Assembly (NCBI GenBank): GCA_003635185.1
Contig: PYJA01000001.1
Coordinates: 1 to 57,616, forward strand
Direction: 5' to 3'
Origin: Candidatus Poribacteria bacterium
Lineage (GTDB): Bacteria; Poribacteria; WGA-4E; WGA-3G
DNA: 57,616 nt
Part shown: one piece after another, positions 1 through 8,139 of the stretch
Position numbering within the stretch: position 1 is the stretch's first letter
Layout of the letters: each line of letters starts with the position of its first letter
Notes under the pieces: generated by a model
What the model was told of the DNA's origin: nothing
The model's database searches: none
Seen by the model: the letters and a program-made list of their open reading frames with translations, nothing else
Position numbers and translations under genes: made by a program

Positions 1-983
1 CGCTCATGTAAAAAGTTTGTGCTTTTAGTTTCGTTGTGCTATAGTATAGTCTATGGATTTTCCAATAGTTTCTTTAATAGATGATGAACGCGCGGAGGAA
101 TGGTTGCTAAATCATTTCCATCCACAAGGGTTACACTGTCCACACTGTGATGCGGGCGTGACGGAGGCACGCAAATTCCGAAAAACAGAAACAAGTCGTT
201 TGCAAGTTTATCGCTGTCGTGTGTGTGATGGTGTCTATAACTTATATAGTGGGACAGTGTTTGCTCAAAAGCAGTTTCGTCCTTCACAAGTTGTTCTGCT
301 TTTGCGCGGTTTTTGCAAAGGTGCTTCTTCCTCACAACTCTCACGTGAACTCGGGATAAGTTTTCCAACGGTGCTGTCTATAAGGCGGGTTCTTCAAGAT
401 GCTGCCCAGATGCTGCAACCGGAGGATGCTTTGCCGGACACTGAGATAGAAACAGATGAGATGTTTCAAAATGCGGGTGAAAAAGGCGAACCGCATAAAG
501 ACCCAGAGGATCCCCCGCGTCGGCGTGGGAATAAACGGAGAGGTCATGGCACTTATGCGAATGATCGTCCCCTATAGTCGGCACAATAGGGCGCAAAAGC
601 AAGCGCGTCCGGTTGCGTGTGGCACATCGGACTGATAGTGCGACCCTCTCCGCACACGTGCATCAGTTCACGCTCCCCCTGGCTATTGTCCGGACAGATG
701 GATGGCGTGGCTATAACGGTATTGATCGTTCCCATGCGATAGTGTGTCATAGTGATGGTGAATGGGCAAGAGATGACGATGCGGATGGGATTTGCGAAAC
801 TCACATCAACACGATTGAAGGTGTGTGGACAACGGTGCGTAACTTTCTCCGTCCCTTTCGCGGTGTTCATAAAAAGTTCCTTTCAGGATATATCGCTATC
901 TGTGAATTTGTTATTAACCTCAAATCTGTCACCGTTGAGTTTATATCAAAACTTGTCAAACGCACTAAATCTTAATATGAGCC
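1..983 (+). mobile_element. IS1595-family insertion sequence, decayed
   Basis: The broken transposase at 53-975 is flanked by short candidate terminal inverted repeats. GCTCAT at 2-7 is mirrored by ATGAGC at 977-982, and about 11 of 17 bases match when both ends are read inward. The left end lies at the window edge, so its true terminus and any target duplication cannot be seen. The boundaries are an inference; the transposase identity is firm. Confidence 0.55.
53..975 (+). pseudogene. IS1595-family (ISXO2-like) transposase, frameshifted
   Basis: The transposase is split into two pieces, 53-577 and a continuation that reads in another frame to 975. The N-terminal piece has a zinc ribbon (CPHC near residues 29-32, CRVC near 54-57) and the first catalytic Asp in EIETDEMF. 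The second piece has the second Asp in VRTDGWRGY and the family's terminal HINTIEGVWTTVR block. The frame changes at the CCCC run 569-572. One extra C would give cgt-ccc-cct-ata-gtc and restore one ORF through PIVGTIGRKSKR into the second half. TAG at 575-577 ends the first piece. Functional DDE transposition is therefore unlikely unless this is a sequencing error. Confidence 0.85.
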
Positions 984-1034
984 AACTTTTTGTTTGGATC
1001 TAAAGATTGGGATTGGTAACCCTTCAAGTGTTTT

Positions 1035-1061
1035 GCCGCGATTCGGAGATCGTTCCTACAG
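1035..1061. repeat. dispersed palindromic repeat, inverted copy of 16994-17019
   Basis: The 27 bases match the reverse complement of the left arm of the element at 16959-17089 at about 25 of 27 positions. It lies in the 133-base gap between the IS1595 remnant and the methyltransferase gene. This is a single arm without its partner, so it is probably a fragment of the same mini-element family. Confidence 0.7.
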
Positions 1062-1108
1062 AAGACGTGTAAACTTATTTTATATTCTGCTATAGCAAGG
1101 AGAAAACA

Positions 1109-1927
1109 ATGGAAACTAACGACCAAAAAGAAGTTCAAGAAAAGGAACTTGATACCACTAAGATGCCTGGGCACTGGCTTTTGGCACGACTCGGGAAACG
1201 CGTCCTACGACCCGGTGGAATAGAACTTACCCAACAGATGTTGGAAGGGTTGAATATCCAATCTTCAGACGATGTAGTAGAGTTCGCTCCAGGCTTAGGT
1301 TTTACGGCACAACTCACGTTAAACCAGAAACCCGCTTCTTACACGGCTGTTGAACGCGATGAAGCCGCGGCCCGTGTGGTGCGTCGCTACTTGACGGGAA
1401 GCAATCAAACATGTTTAATCGGACGTGCAGAGGCGACTGGACTGCCAGACACAACAGCAACAGTTGTCTATGGCGAAGCGATGCTGACAATGCAGACACC
1501 AGGTAAAAAGCAGCAGATTGTGCAAGAGGCATTTCGGTTGATGAAACCTACAGGTCATTATGGAATTCATGAACTTTGTCTTGTTCCAGATGATTTGGCG
1601 GAAGATACCAAACAAGAAATCCAAAAAGTATTAACAGATGCTATACATGTTGGGGCACGTCCGCTCACCGTTTCCGAATGGCGGACTCTGTTAGAAGTTG
1701 AAGGGTTTACTACCCAAATTGAAGCAACCGCTCCAATGCATCTACTGGAAGCTGATCGTCTGATTCAGGATGAAGGACTTTGGGGAGCACTCCGCTTTGC
1801 GTGGAACGTCTTGCGCAACAGCGAAGCCCGACACCGAGTGAAAACCATGCGAAAGGTATTTCGAAAGTATGAGGAAAACCTCGCTGCAGTCATGTTAGTT
1901 GGTATAAAAAAGAACTCTGAAAACTAA
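1109..1927 (+). CDS. class I SAM-dependent methyltransferase
   Basis: A 272-residue cytoplasmic protein of the Rossmann-fold methyltransferase type. Motif I is VVEFAPGLGFTAQLTL (near residues 56-71), followed by the acidic end of strand beta2 in YTAVERDE. A later segment (LMKPTGHYGIHELCL) matches the post-motif region seen in ubiE/tehB-like enzymes. An AAGGAG ribosome-binding site lies about 8 bases before the ATG. It sits 58 bases upstream of the nitroreductase gene and in the same direction, so the two may be co-transcribed. The substrate cannot be told from sequence. The N-terminal 35 residues precede the fold and are probably a lid or substrate-specific extension. Confidence 0.8.
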   Translation: METNDQKEVQEKELDTTKMPGHWLLARLGKRVLRPGGIELTQQMLEGLNIQSSDDVVEFAPGLGFTAQLTLNQKPASYTAVERDEAAARVVRRYLTGSNQTCLIGRAEATGLPDTTATVVYGEAMLTMQTPGKKQQIVQEAFRLMKPTGHYGIHELCLVPDDLAEDTKQEIQKVLTDAIHVGARPLTVSEWRTLLEVEGFTTQIEATAPMHLLEADRLIQDEGLWGALRFAWNVLRNSEARHRVKTMRKVFRKYEENLAAVMLVGIKKNSEN

Positions 1928-1985
1928 TAGTCTTTACTATGATAATAGCTGAAGGGTTTCTACATTTTCTTAAAAGGAGAAAATA

Positions 1986-2606
1986 ATGACACAGATTAGC
2001 GTTAATGGCAACGAAAAGTTGTCTGTAATGGAAGCGATTCAATCCCGTCGGACAATCTTTAAGTTTAAGCCTGATCCCATTCCAAAGGACATCCTTGAAA
2101 ACCTACTTTTTGCTGGGATATGGGCACCAAACCATCACCTTACTGAACCGTGGCGGTTTACCGTCATTGGTGAAGAAACAAAATTGAAGCTTGCAGAGCG
2201 ATACCGTGAATTACAGATCGAAAAAGTAATGTCTAACTTGGATAAGAAAACAAGACTGATAGAGTTAAACCTTGCAGAAATTGGCGAACGCGGATATCAA
2301 AAGTTCATGTCTAAACCGACAATTGTCGTAATCTCCTGTATTCAAGATGGAAATGAGCAGCGTCAACGAGAAGATTATGCTTCAGCATGCTGTGCTATGC
2401 TCAATATCCAACTTGCTGGATGGGAGCAGGGTATTGGCATGCAGTGGAGTACTGGAAAGATTACGACGGAAAAACCCACTTACGACCTGCTTGGAATCAA
2501 CCCAGAAAATGAATACATCATAGGTTTCTACTATATGGGCTATCCGGAGGTAATTCCGACTCCGAAACGGAAACCATTAAATCAAGTTCTCCGATGGGTA
2601 GACTGA
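1986..2606 (+). CDS. nitroreductase-family FMN oxidoreductase
   Basis: A 206-residue protein with the nitroreductase pattern. The N-terminal FMN phosphate-binding segment is QSRRTIFKFKPDPI, the helix LLFAGIWAPNHHLTEPWRF follows, and the central GWEQGIGMQWSTG and C-terminal IIGFYYMGYPE segments complete the fold. Family members are homodimers that use NAD(P)H to reduce nitro compounds, quinones or similar electrophiles; some are dehydrogenases in biosynthesis. An AAAAGGAG site lies just before the ATG. The neighbouring methyltransferase hints at a small-molecule modification pair, but no pathway can be assigned. Confidence 0.85.
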   Translation: MTQISVNGNEKLSVMEAIQSRRTIFKFKPDPIPKDILENLLFAGIWAPNHHLTEPWRFTVIGEETKLKLAERYRELQIEKVMSNLDKKTRLIELNLAEIGERGYQKFMSKPTIVVISCIQDGNEQRQREDYASACCAMLNIQLAGWEQGIGMQWSTGKITTEKPTYDLLGINPENEYIIGFYYMGYPEVIPTPKRKPLNQVLRWVD

Positions 2607-2611
2607 ACCAC

Positions 2612-2629
2612 TCACTAAAAAAATAGTGA
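2612..2629 (+). terminator. weak stem-loop after nitroreductase
   Basis: TCACTA and TAGTGA form a 6-base stem around an A-rich loop just after the stop codon. No run of T follows, so it is only a candidate terminator. Confidence 0.3.
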
Positions 2630-2723
2630 ACTTCTACTGGGTTGGAGGAATTGCGACTGGGTTTCTTTAATATCTTTAGATGGCAATGTTGTTCAAAAGA
2701 GGTGCGTTCAACTAATTGTTATT

Positions 2724-2742
2724 GATAATGAGTTTCATTTAC
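2724..2742 (+). promoter_or_regulatory. probable Fur box upstream of the DUF5916 gene
   Basis: GATAATGAGTTTCATTTAC matches the classical 19-base Fur consensus at about 13 of 19 positions, with a perfect left half (GATAATGA). It lies 44 bases upstream of the start codon. It is weaker than the boxes at 5492 and 12445 but shares their GATAATGAG half-site. Confidence 0.55.
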
Positions 2743-2785
2743 ATATAGAAAAATTTCCGAATTTCTAATAAAAAGGAGTTCCACT

Positions 2786-5305
2786 ATGTTTCTGGAAAAT
2801 CTAAAAAAAGAAAGGAATTTGACTACGAAATGTGATTTGAACTTTCAAAACACGTGGATATTATTTACGATTTTCTTAATCTTTTATGCTTCAAGCAGTG
2901 TATTTGCTGAAGACGAAGACAAAGCAGCGCATAGAACCGCAACTGCCATGCGCATTACAGGTGTACCACCACAGTTGGATGGCGTTTTGGACGACGAGAT
3001 TTGGAAAAATGCTCCGCTTCACGAAGGTTTTCGCCAACGTGAACCGGATGAAGCCAAACCCGTAACCGAACGTACTACCTTCCAAATCGCTTACGATGAC
3101 GAAGCACTCTATTTTGCGGTGATGTGCTATGACAGTGAACCTGACAAAATTGTCTCTCGACTGGTTAGGCGAGACACAGATATTGAGGCGGATAGGGTCA
3201 CCGTTAGCCTGGCTCCGCATCAAAACCGGCAGCGCGGGTTTTGGTTTACTGTCTATACCTCCGGGTCTGTCACGGACGGTACTGTGACTGATGAATATAA
3301 CCCTCCGTTTAACGATACGTGGGACGGTGTGTGGGACGTGAAACCTCGAATTCACGACAATGGTTGGGCAGCCGAGTATAAAATCCCATTTCATATCTTA
3401 CGCTTTTCTCCAAAAGATGAATACATTTGGGGACTACAAGTTGAGCGATATATCAGTCGTAATAAAGAGACGGCGCATTGGCGGTTGGTTAAACTTGATG
3501 CACCCAGTTGGGTAGTTCGCTTTGGGGACCTCACCGGTATCAAAAATATCAACCCACCCCGTCATCTTGAGATTGTACCTTACGCCATGGGACGTACGCG
3601 GTTTGACGATGGCACTGACTTGTGGGGAAATATCGGCACCGATGTACGATATGGGATTACCTCCGGAATTACCCTCGACGCAACAGTTAATCCTGATTTT
3701 GGACAGGTGGAAGCCGATCCAGCAACGCTAAATCTTTCTGCTTATGAGGAGTATTTTAGTGAACGCCGCCCCTTCTTTGTTAAAGATTCGACCGCTTTTG
3801 ACCATTCGGATTATCTCTTCTTTTATTCGCGTCGTATTGGGCGAAGGCCGAGGCATTTCGGTTTACCTCCCAATGCCACAGAACTAAGTCGTCCAGAAGC
3901 GACAACTATCCTCGGTGCCGCTAAGATCGTGGGTAGAACGGAAGGCGGAACCTCTTTCGGCATCATGGAAGCTATCACTTCGCCAGAGCATGCACAGATT
4001 GAAAAAACGGTCAATGGAAAGAAAGTCCAAAGCGATCATCTCATTGAACCTTTAACGAATTACTTTGTCGGTCGATTCAAGCAAAGTGTTCTAAAGGGTA
4101 ACTCAACCATTGGATTGATGGCAACTGCTGTGAATAGATTGGATTCCAACTCAGCCTATGCTGGTGGTCTCGATTGGGATTTGAGGTTTGCCGATGATAT
4201 GTACCAGATAACGGGTGCCCTTGCGGGAAGTCAGACAGGGAAACCGTATGCGCGCAAGTCAGGCTATATTGCACTCCTTGAACTTGATAGACGGGGCGGA
4301 TGGTTGAGAGGCGAAACATACCTGGAAGCAATATCACCTGACTTCAATATAAACGATGTCGGTATCAGTTGGGCTACTGATAGATTGCAGTGGAGATATT
4401 ACTTCGGCGCGTACAAAGAGAAGCCTTTTAGCATCTTCAGAAGTGTCTCTTTTGGAGTTAATGGACGGTACCGTTGGAACTACGATGGTGTTAGCATCCA
4501 TCCTTATGCTGGTATATGGACAAATGTTCGCTTCAAGAACTATTGGGACTTTAGGCTCTCAAATGCATATAGTTTTGAATCGTTTAATGATGACGATGTC
4601 CGACGTGGCGGTGTCTTGCTTAAAAAGCCTGCAGACTGGTGGTGGTCTTTTAGAATCTCAACTGATAGCCGGAAAAGGATTCAGATGCGGTTAAATCCGA
4701 GTTGGTGGAGAACACCAATCAATGATGGGGGAGTGGAAAGAGAAAGATACGGTGTGGATGTGGATCTCCTGATCCGCATCCGTCTTGCCCCCAATATTGA
4801 GTTTACGATAGGTCCAAGTTATGACAGGCTGAATGAGTATGCACAATGGGTAGACTTGATAGAAGAGAAGGTCAATGGAAAGATAGAAAATCACTATGTG
4901 TATGGTGAGTTAAAAAGCCAAACGCTTGACTTCACCACACGTGCTGACATCAGTTTTACACCGACATTAAGTTTACAGTTCTACTTGCAACCCTTCTTGA
5001 CGGTCGGTGAATATACCAACTATAAGGAACTCGTTGCACCGAAAACCTATCAGTTTAAGCCCTATCCCTTCAAGGGAAACAGGGACTTTCACTGGCGCTC
5101 TTTGCGAGGCAACACCGTTCTCCGTTGGGAGTTCCAACCTGGGAGTACACTGTTTTTGGTTTGGACACAATCACGTGAAGCTGACTTAACATCAGACAAC
5201 GAAAATGACTTTGAGTTTCGTCCATTGCATAGTTTGAGAAGCAGTTTCACGGATGAAGGGGAGAACATCTTTCTAATTAAATGCCGATATTGGTTCGGTA
5301 TGTAA
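2786..5305 (+). CDS. DUF5916 / CBM9-like outer-membrane beta-barrel protein
   Basis: An 839-residue secreted protein. A long n-region precedes a Sec signal (ILFTIFLIFYASSSVFA, cleavage near residue 42). Residues about 50-230 form a family-9 carbohydrate-binding-like domain, with signatures PPQLDGVLDDEIWKNA, DDEALYFAVMCYDSEPDKI and EYKIPFHILRF. The remaining 600 residues look like alternating-strand beta-barrel, rich in aromatic residues and short turns (for example GGLDWDLRFADDMYQ). This architecture is the DUF5916 family, whose function is not established; ligand uptake or polymer binding is suspected. An AAAAAGGAG site precedes the ATG. The probable Fur box upstream suggests iron control together with the following genes. 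Confidence 0.8.
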   Translation: MFLENLKKERNLTTKCDLNFQNTWILFTIFLIFYASSSVFAEDEDKAAHRTATAMRITGVPPQLDGVLDDEIWKNAPLHEGFRQREPDEAKPVTERTTFQIAYDDEALYFAVMCYDSEPDKIVSRLVRRDTDIEADRVTVSLAPHQNRQRGFWFTVYTSGSVTDGTVTDEYNPPFNDTWDGVWDVKPRIHDNGWAAEYKIPFHILRFSPKDEYIWGLQVERYISRNKETAHWRLVKLDAPSWVVRFGDLTGIKNINPPRHLEIVPYAMGRTRFDDGTDLWGNIGTDVRYGITSGITLDATVNPDFGQVEADPATLNLSAYEEYFSERRPFFVKDSTAFDHSDYLFFYSRRIGRRPRHFGLPPNATELSRPEATTILGAAKIVGRTEGGTSFGIMEAITSPEHAQIEKTVNGKKVQSDHLIEPLTNYFVGRFKQSVLKGNSTIGLMATAVNRLDSNSAYAGGLDWDLRFADDMYQITGALAGSQTGKPYARKSGYIALLELDRRGGWLRGETYLEAISPDFNINDVGISWATDRLQWRYYFGAYKEKPFSIFRSVSFGVNGRYRWNYDGVSIHPYAGIWTNVRFKNYWDFRLSNAYSFESFNDDDVRRGGVLLKKPADWWWSFRISTDSRKRIQMRLNPSWWRTPINDGGVERERYGVDVDLLIRIRLAPNIEFTIGPSYDRLNEYAQWVDLIEEKVNGKIENHYVYGELKSQTLDFTTRADISFTPTLSLQFYLQPFLTVGEYTNYKELVAPKTYQFKPYPFKGNRDFHWRSLRGNTVLRWEFQPGSTLFLVWTQSREADLTSDNENDFEFRPLHSLRSSFTDEGENIFLIKCRYWFGM

Positions 5306-5491
5306 CTATCGTAGTTTTGCTCCATTCATGTTATGAAAATGCACTTGGTTTCAGTAACCTGATCGGATTTTTTTAGAAAATTTGACATTTTTTACAGATT
5401 TTCTTGACATTCCTGAAAATACCAGGTATAATTAACGAAAATCGTGTGAGAAAAACAAATTGCCGCGGTTTCTGACATTAGCATAGTATAG

Positions 5492-5510
5492 GATAATGAG
5501 ATTCGTTATC
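5492..5510 (+). promoter_or_regulatory. strong Fur box
   Basis: GATAATGAGATTCGTTATC matches the 19-base Fur consensus at 16 of 19 positions and is almost a perfect inverted repeat. It lies 100 bases upstream of the porin-like gene. Fur with Fe2+ would repress from here, so genes 5610-12367 should be induced by iron limitation. Confidence 0.8.
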
Positions 5511-5560
5511 AATTTTTAACATTTGTATAAAGTTTAATTGGAATCTGATTTAATCAACCA

Positions 5561-5595
5561 CCTAATATGATATTGAGACTCAATATCATATTAGG
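5561..5595 (+). promoter_or_regulatory. 17-base-arm perfect palindrome containing a second Fur-like site
   Basis: The two 17-base arms (5561-5577 and 5579-5595) are exact inverted repeats around one A. The central 19 bases, 5569-5587, match the Fur consensus at 15 of 19. The palindrome ends only 14 bases before the ATG at 5610, where a ribosome-binding site would be expected. It could therefore also fold in the mRNA and hide the start. Confidence 0.65.
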
Positions 5596-5609
5596 TACAT
5601 TCTAAATTT

Positions 5610-6824
5610 ATGAAAAAACAATTGATTTTCCCGGTAATTCTGGGAATGTTTATTTTACTTAGTATTGGTGCTGTTGCTGATACCAAACCGTTTTCAGTTT
5701 CTGGATACGGTATCATCAACTATGCCAACTTTGATTGGGAAATTGACCCGAATAGACGTGCAGCAATTGACGTGGAGCGTTTCGTTGTTGCACCGAAATA
5801 CCGTATCAACGATACAATTCGCCTTGAAGCGGAAATAGAATTTGAACACGGTGGCACCGGTAGCACGATGGAATTTGACAAATTTGAGGAATTTGGTGAG
5901 TTTGAAACGGAGATTGAGAAAGGCGGCGAAATTATTGTCGAAAAACTCGCTGCCGTTTTTTCTATCCAATCCGCACTCAACCTTCGCGTTGGACATATCA
6001 TTGTCCCAGTCGGACTTGTTGCCAAACGGCACCGTCCACAACACTACTTTACGACAACCCGTCCTGAAGCAGAAGCACATATTATTCCAACTATCTGGCA
6101 CGAAACCGGTGTAGAACTTTTCGGTACGCTTGGTTCACTGAAGTATCAAGCGCAAATTATTAACGGTTTAGATTCAACAGGTTTTAGTTCGCGCCATTGG
6201 ATAGTTCGCGGACATCAACTGCGTTTTGAGACGGTCAACGCTGAGGCACCCGCGTTCGTTGGGCGGCTCGATTATGCGTTTAACGAAAATGCAACCGTCG
6301 GTATTTCTGGTTATTATGGAGACACAGCGGCAAACCGACCAAAACCGGACACAGATTTTGACGCTTACGTCGGCATTGCGAGTCTTCACGGATTTTACGA
6401 GATGAATGCAGTAAAAGTCCGAGGGTTGTTCCTTTGGGGAACACTCCAAAATGCCGATAGGTTGTCTAAAGTTAATCGAACCCTCTCCAATAACCTCAAC
6501 GTGAAGCGAACACCGATAGGCAGTTCTGCCATCGGTTACTATATTGAAGCGGGTTACGATGTGCTATCATTTTTCAGAACAGCTAAAGCATCTTCACATG
6601 TATTGGATCTGTTTGCGCGTTATGACTATTACGATACGATGGCAAGTGTTGAAGGTTTAATCTTTGATAATCCTCGGTGGGAAAGGAACACGTGGACTTT
6701 TGGTGTTAACTACCACGTTCACCCTAAATTGGTTTTCAAAAGCCACTACTCATTACGGCAGTTAGCCCAAAAAGATTTAAATAAGGAAAGGACCTTTGCA
6801 CTTGGCTTAGGTTTTCAATATTAA
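5610..6824 (+). CDS. porin-like outer-membrane beta-barrel (phosphate-selective porin type)
   Basis: A 404-residue protein with a clear signal peptide (FPVILGMFILLSIGAVA, cleaved before DTKPF). The mature protein is composed of amphipathic strands (SVSGYGIINYANFDW, LRVGHIIVPVGLVAKRHRP) and ends in FALGLGFQY, a typical C-terminal aromatic of outer-membrane barrels used by the BAM machinery. The segment VGHIIVPVGL followed by an ETGVELFG segment resembles OprO/OprP-like porins. It sits directly below two Fur-type palindromes and just upstream of imelysin, DHOR and TonB receptor genes. A role in iron or iron-chelate passage is therefore inferred rather than phosphate uptake. No strong ribosome-binding site is visible. 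Confidence 0.75.
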   Translation: MKKQLIFPVILGMFILLSIGAVADTKPFSVSGYGIINYANFDWEIDPNRRAAIDVERFVVAPKYRINDTIRLEAEIEFEHGGTGSTMEFDKFEEFGEFETEIEKGGEIIVEKLAAVFSIQSALNLRVGHIIVPVGLVAKRHRPQHYFTTTRPEAEAHIIPTIWHETGVELFGTLGSLKYQAQIINGLDSTGFSSRHWIVRGHQLRFETVNAEAPAFVGRLDYAFNENATVGISGYYGDTAANRPKPDTDFDAYVGIASLHGFYEMNAVKVRGLFLWGTLQNADRLSKVNRTLSNNLNVKRTPIGSSAIGYYIEAGYDVLSFFRTAKASSHVLDLFARYDYYDTMASVEGLIFDNPRWERNTWTFGVNYHVHPKLVFKSHYSLRQLAQKDLNKERTFALGLGFQY

Positions 6825-6885
6825 CACACTTTTACGCGGTACAATACTGCGTTAATTATTATATTTAAAAATGATGGAGGATAAA

Positions 6886-7980
6886 ATGAAACTCTATAAA
6901 ATATGGACAATTTTTTGTTGTTTGCTACTCACATCTACTTTTGTTATTGGATGTGGTGAGGATGGTGATGGCGGTGTAGATGTCAATGGTGACAGTGAGG
7001 CTTATAATGCTGGTACTATGCTGGATAATTTTGCGAATAAGGTCGTGTTGGCAACTTACAGCGATTTGGACGACAAAGCATGCGAATTGTTGGAAGCTGT
7101 CAAGGTGTTGGCAGCAGATACTACGCAAGCAAATCTTGAAAAAGCACAACAAGCGTGGGTAGCAACTCGAACACCTTGGGAACAGAGCGAGGCATTCTTG
7201 TTCGGTCCCGTTGATACACAAGGGCTTGACCCTGCTTTAGATAGCTGGCCTGTTGATCATGTCAATTTACAATCTGTTTTAGATAGCAATGACGACTTAA
7301 CGGTGGAGTATGTCAGCGGATTAGAAGATACACAGAAAGGATTCCACACCATTGAGTTTCTGTTATTCCGTGATGGAGATCAACGCGAGGCATCAGACAT
7401 AACTGGCCGTGAACTGCAATACCTTGTTTCGTCGACTGAGAATCTCAGGATAAGCACCTCCCAACTGAAACAGGCTTGGTCACCTGCAGGGGAAAATTTC
7501 AGTAGTGCTGTTGCCACAGCCGGTGAGGAAGGAAATGCTATCTATCCATCACAGAGTGCTGGCGTACAAGAAATGGTCAACGGTATGATCACCATTGCCG
7601 ATGAAGTTGCTAACGGTAAAATATCTGACCCATACAACGAAGAGGATACAACCCTTGTTGAATCACAATTTAGCTTCAATTCTATCTCGGATTTCCAAGA
7701 TAATATCAGAGGCATCCAGAACGTCTACTTAGGAAAATTCGTAAATGATGGGCAAGGATTAAATGAATTTGTGAATAGTAAAGATTCTGAATTAGATTCT
7801 CGCTTCCAATCAGAAGTACAAAAAGCGATTGACACTATCGGTGCGATTCCGGATCCGTTCCGTGATTCAATTACTGATAACCGTCCTGCTGTTCAAGCAG
7901 CAATTGATGCTGTCAGCAAGGTTCAGCTAACACTTGAGCAAGATATATTGCCACTTGTTACGGAAAGTGAGTTTAATTAG
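6886..7980 (+). CDS. imelysin-like (ICMP / peptidase M75) iron-regulated lipoprotein
   Basis: A 364-residue lipoprotein. The ATG at 6886 is preferred over 6871 because ATGGAGG provides a ribosome-binding site before it. The lipobox VIGCG puts the lipidated Cys at residue 23. The family's hallmark GxHxxE motif is present as GFHTIEF, with Gly near residue 152. AWVATRTPWEQSEAFLFGPVD is the conserved helical segment of the first half, and the C-terminal half carries the second imelysin repeat. Imelysins and EfeO-M75 proteins bind metal in the periplasm; peptidase activity is doubtful for the family. Its place between a porin and a DHOR gene is the classic ICMP-DHOR pairing in iron-responsive loci. 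Confidence 0.88.
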   Translation: MKLYKIWTIFCCLLLTSTFVIGCGEDGDGGVDVNGDSEAYNAGTMLDNFANKVVLATYSDLDDKACELLEAVKVLAADTTQANLEKAQQAWVATRTPWEQSEAFLFGPVDTQGLDPALDSWPVDHVNLQSVLDSNDDLTVEYVSGLEDTQKGFHTIEFLLFRDGDQREASDITGRELQYLVSSTENLRISTSQLKQAWSPAGENFSSAVATAGEEGNAIYPSQSAGVQEMVNGMITIADEVANGKISDPYNEEDTTLVESQFSFNSISDFQDNIRGIQNVYLGKFVNDGQGLNEFVNSKDSELDSRFQSEVQKAIDTIGAIPDPFRDSITDNRPAVQAAIDAVSKVQLTLEQDILPLVTESEFN

Positions 7981-8028
7981 CATTACGTAAGCGTGTTTTG
8001 TCAGCACGCAAAGACTATTTCGTTTGTC

Positions 8029-8051
8029 GGGAACAGTCACTGGCTGTTCCC
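8029..8051 (+). terminator. stem-loop between imelysin and DHOR genes
   Basis: GGGAACAG and CTGTTCCC form a perfect 8-base stem with a 7-base loop. Only an A-rich tract follows, not T, so it may be an attenuator or mRNA-stabilising hairpin rather than a full terminator. Confidence 0.4.
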
Positions 8052-8139
8052 ACACAAAAATCACACGTTTACAATCTAAAATAGTTAGAATACTTTTACA
8101 AAGAACAAACCTGCGATTTGAGATAAAAACCGATAAATT

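Larger units (their letters stand above)
5306..5609 (+). promoter_or_regulatory. AT-rich regulatory gap with two Fur-like palindromes
   Basis: The 304 bases before the porin-like gene hold no ORF. They contain two separate palindromes, at 5492-5510 and 5561-5595, and AT-rich sequence suited to a promoter. This appears to be the main control point for the downstream iron genes. Confidence 0.6.

Noticed and set aside
569-577. Programmed -1 frameshift in the IS1595 transposase
   Set aside because: The site is not an X-XXY-YYZ heptamer and no stimulatory hairpin is evident. IS1595 transposases are normally a single frame.
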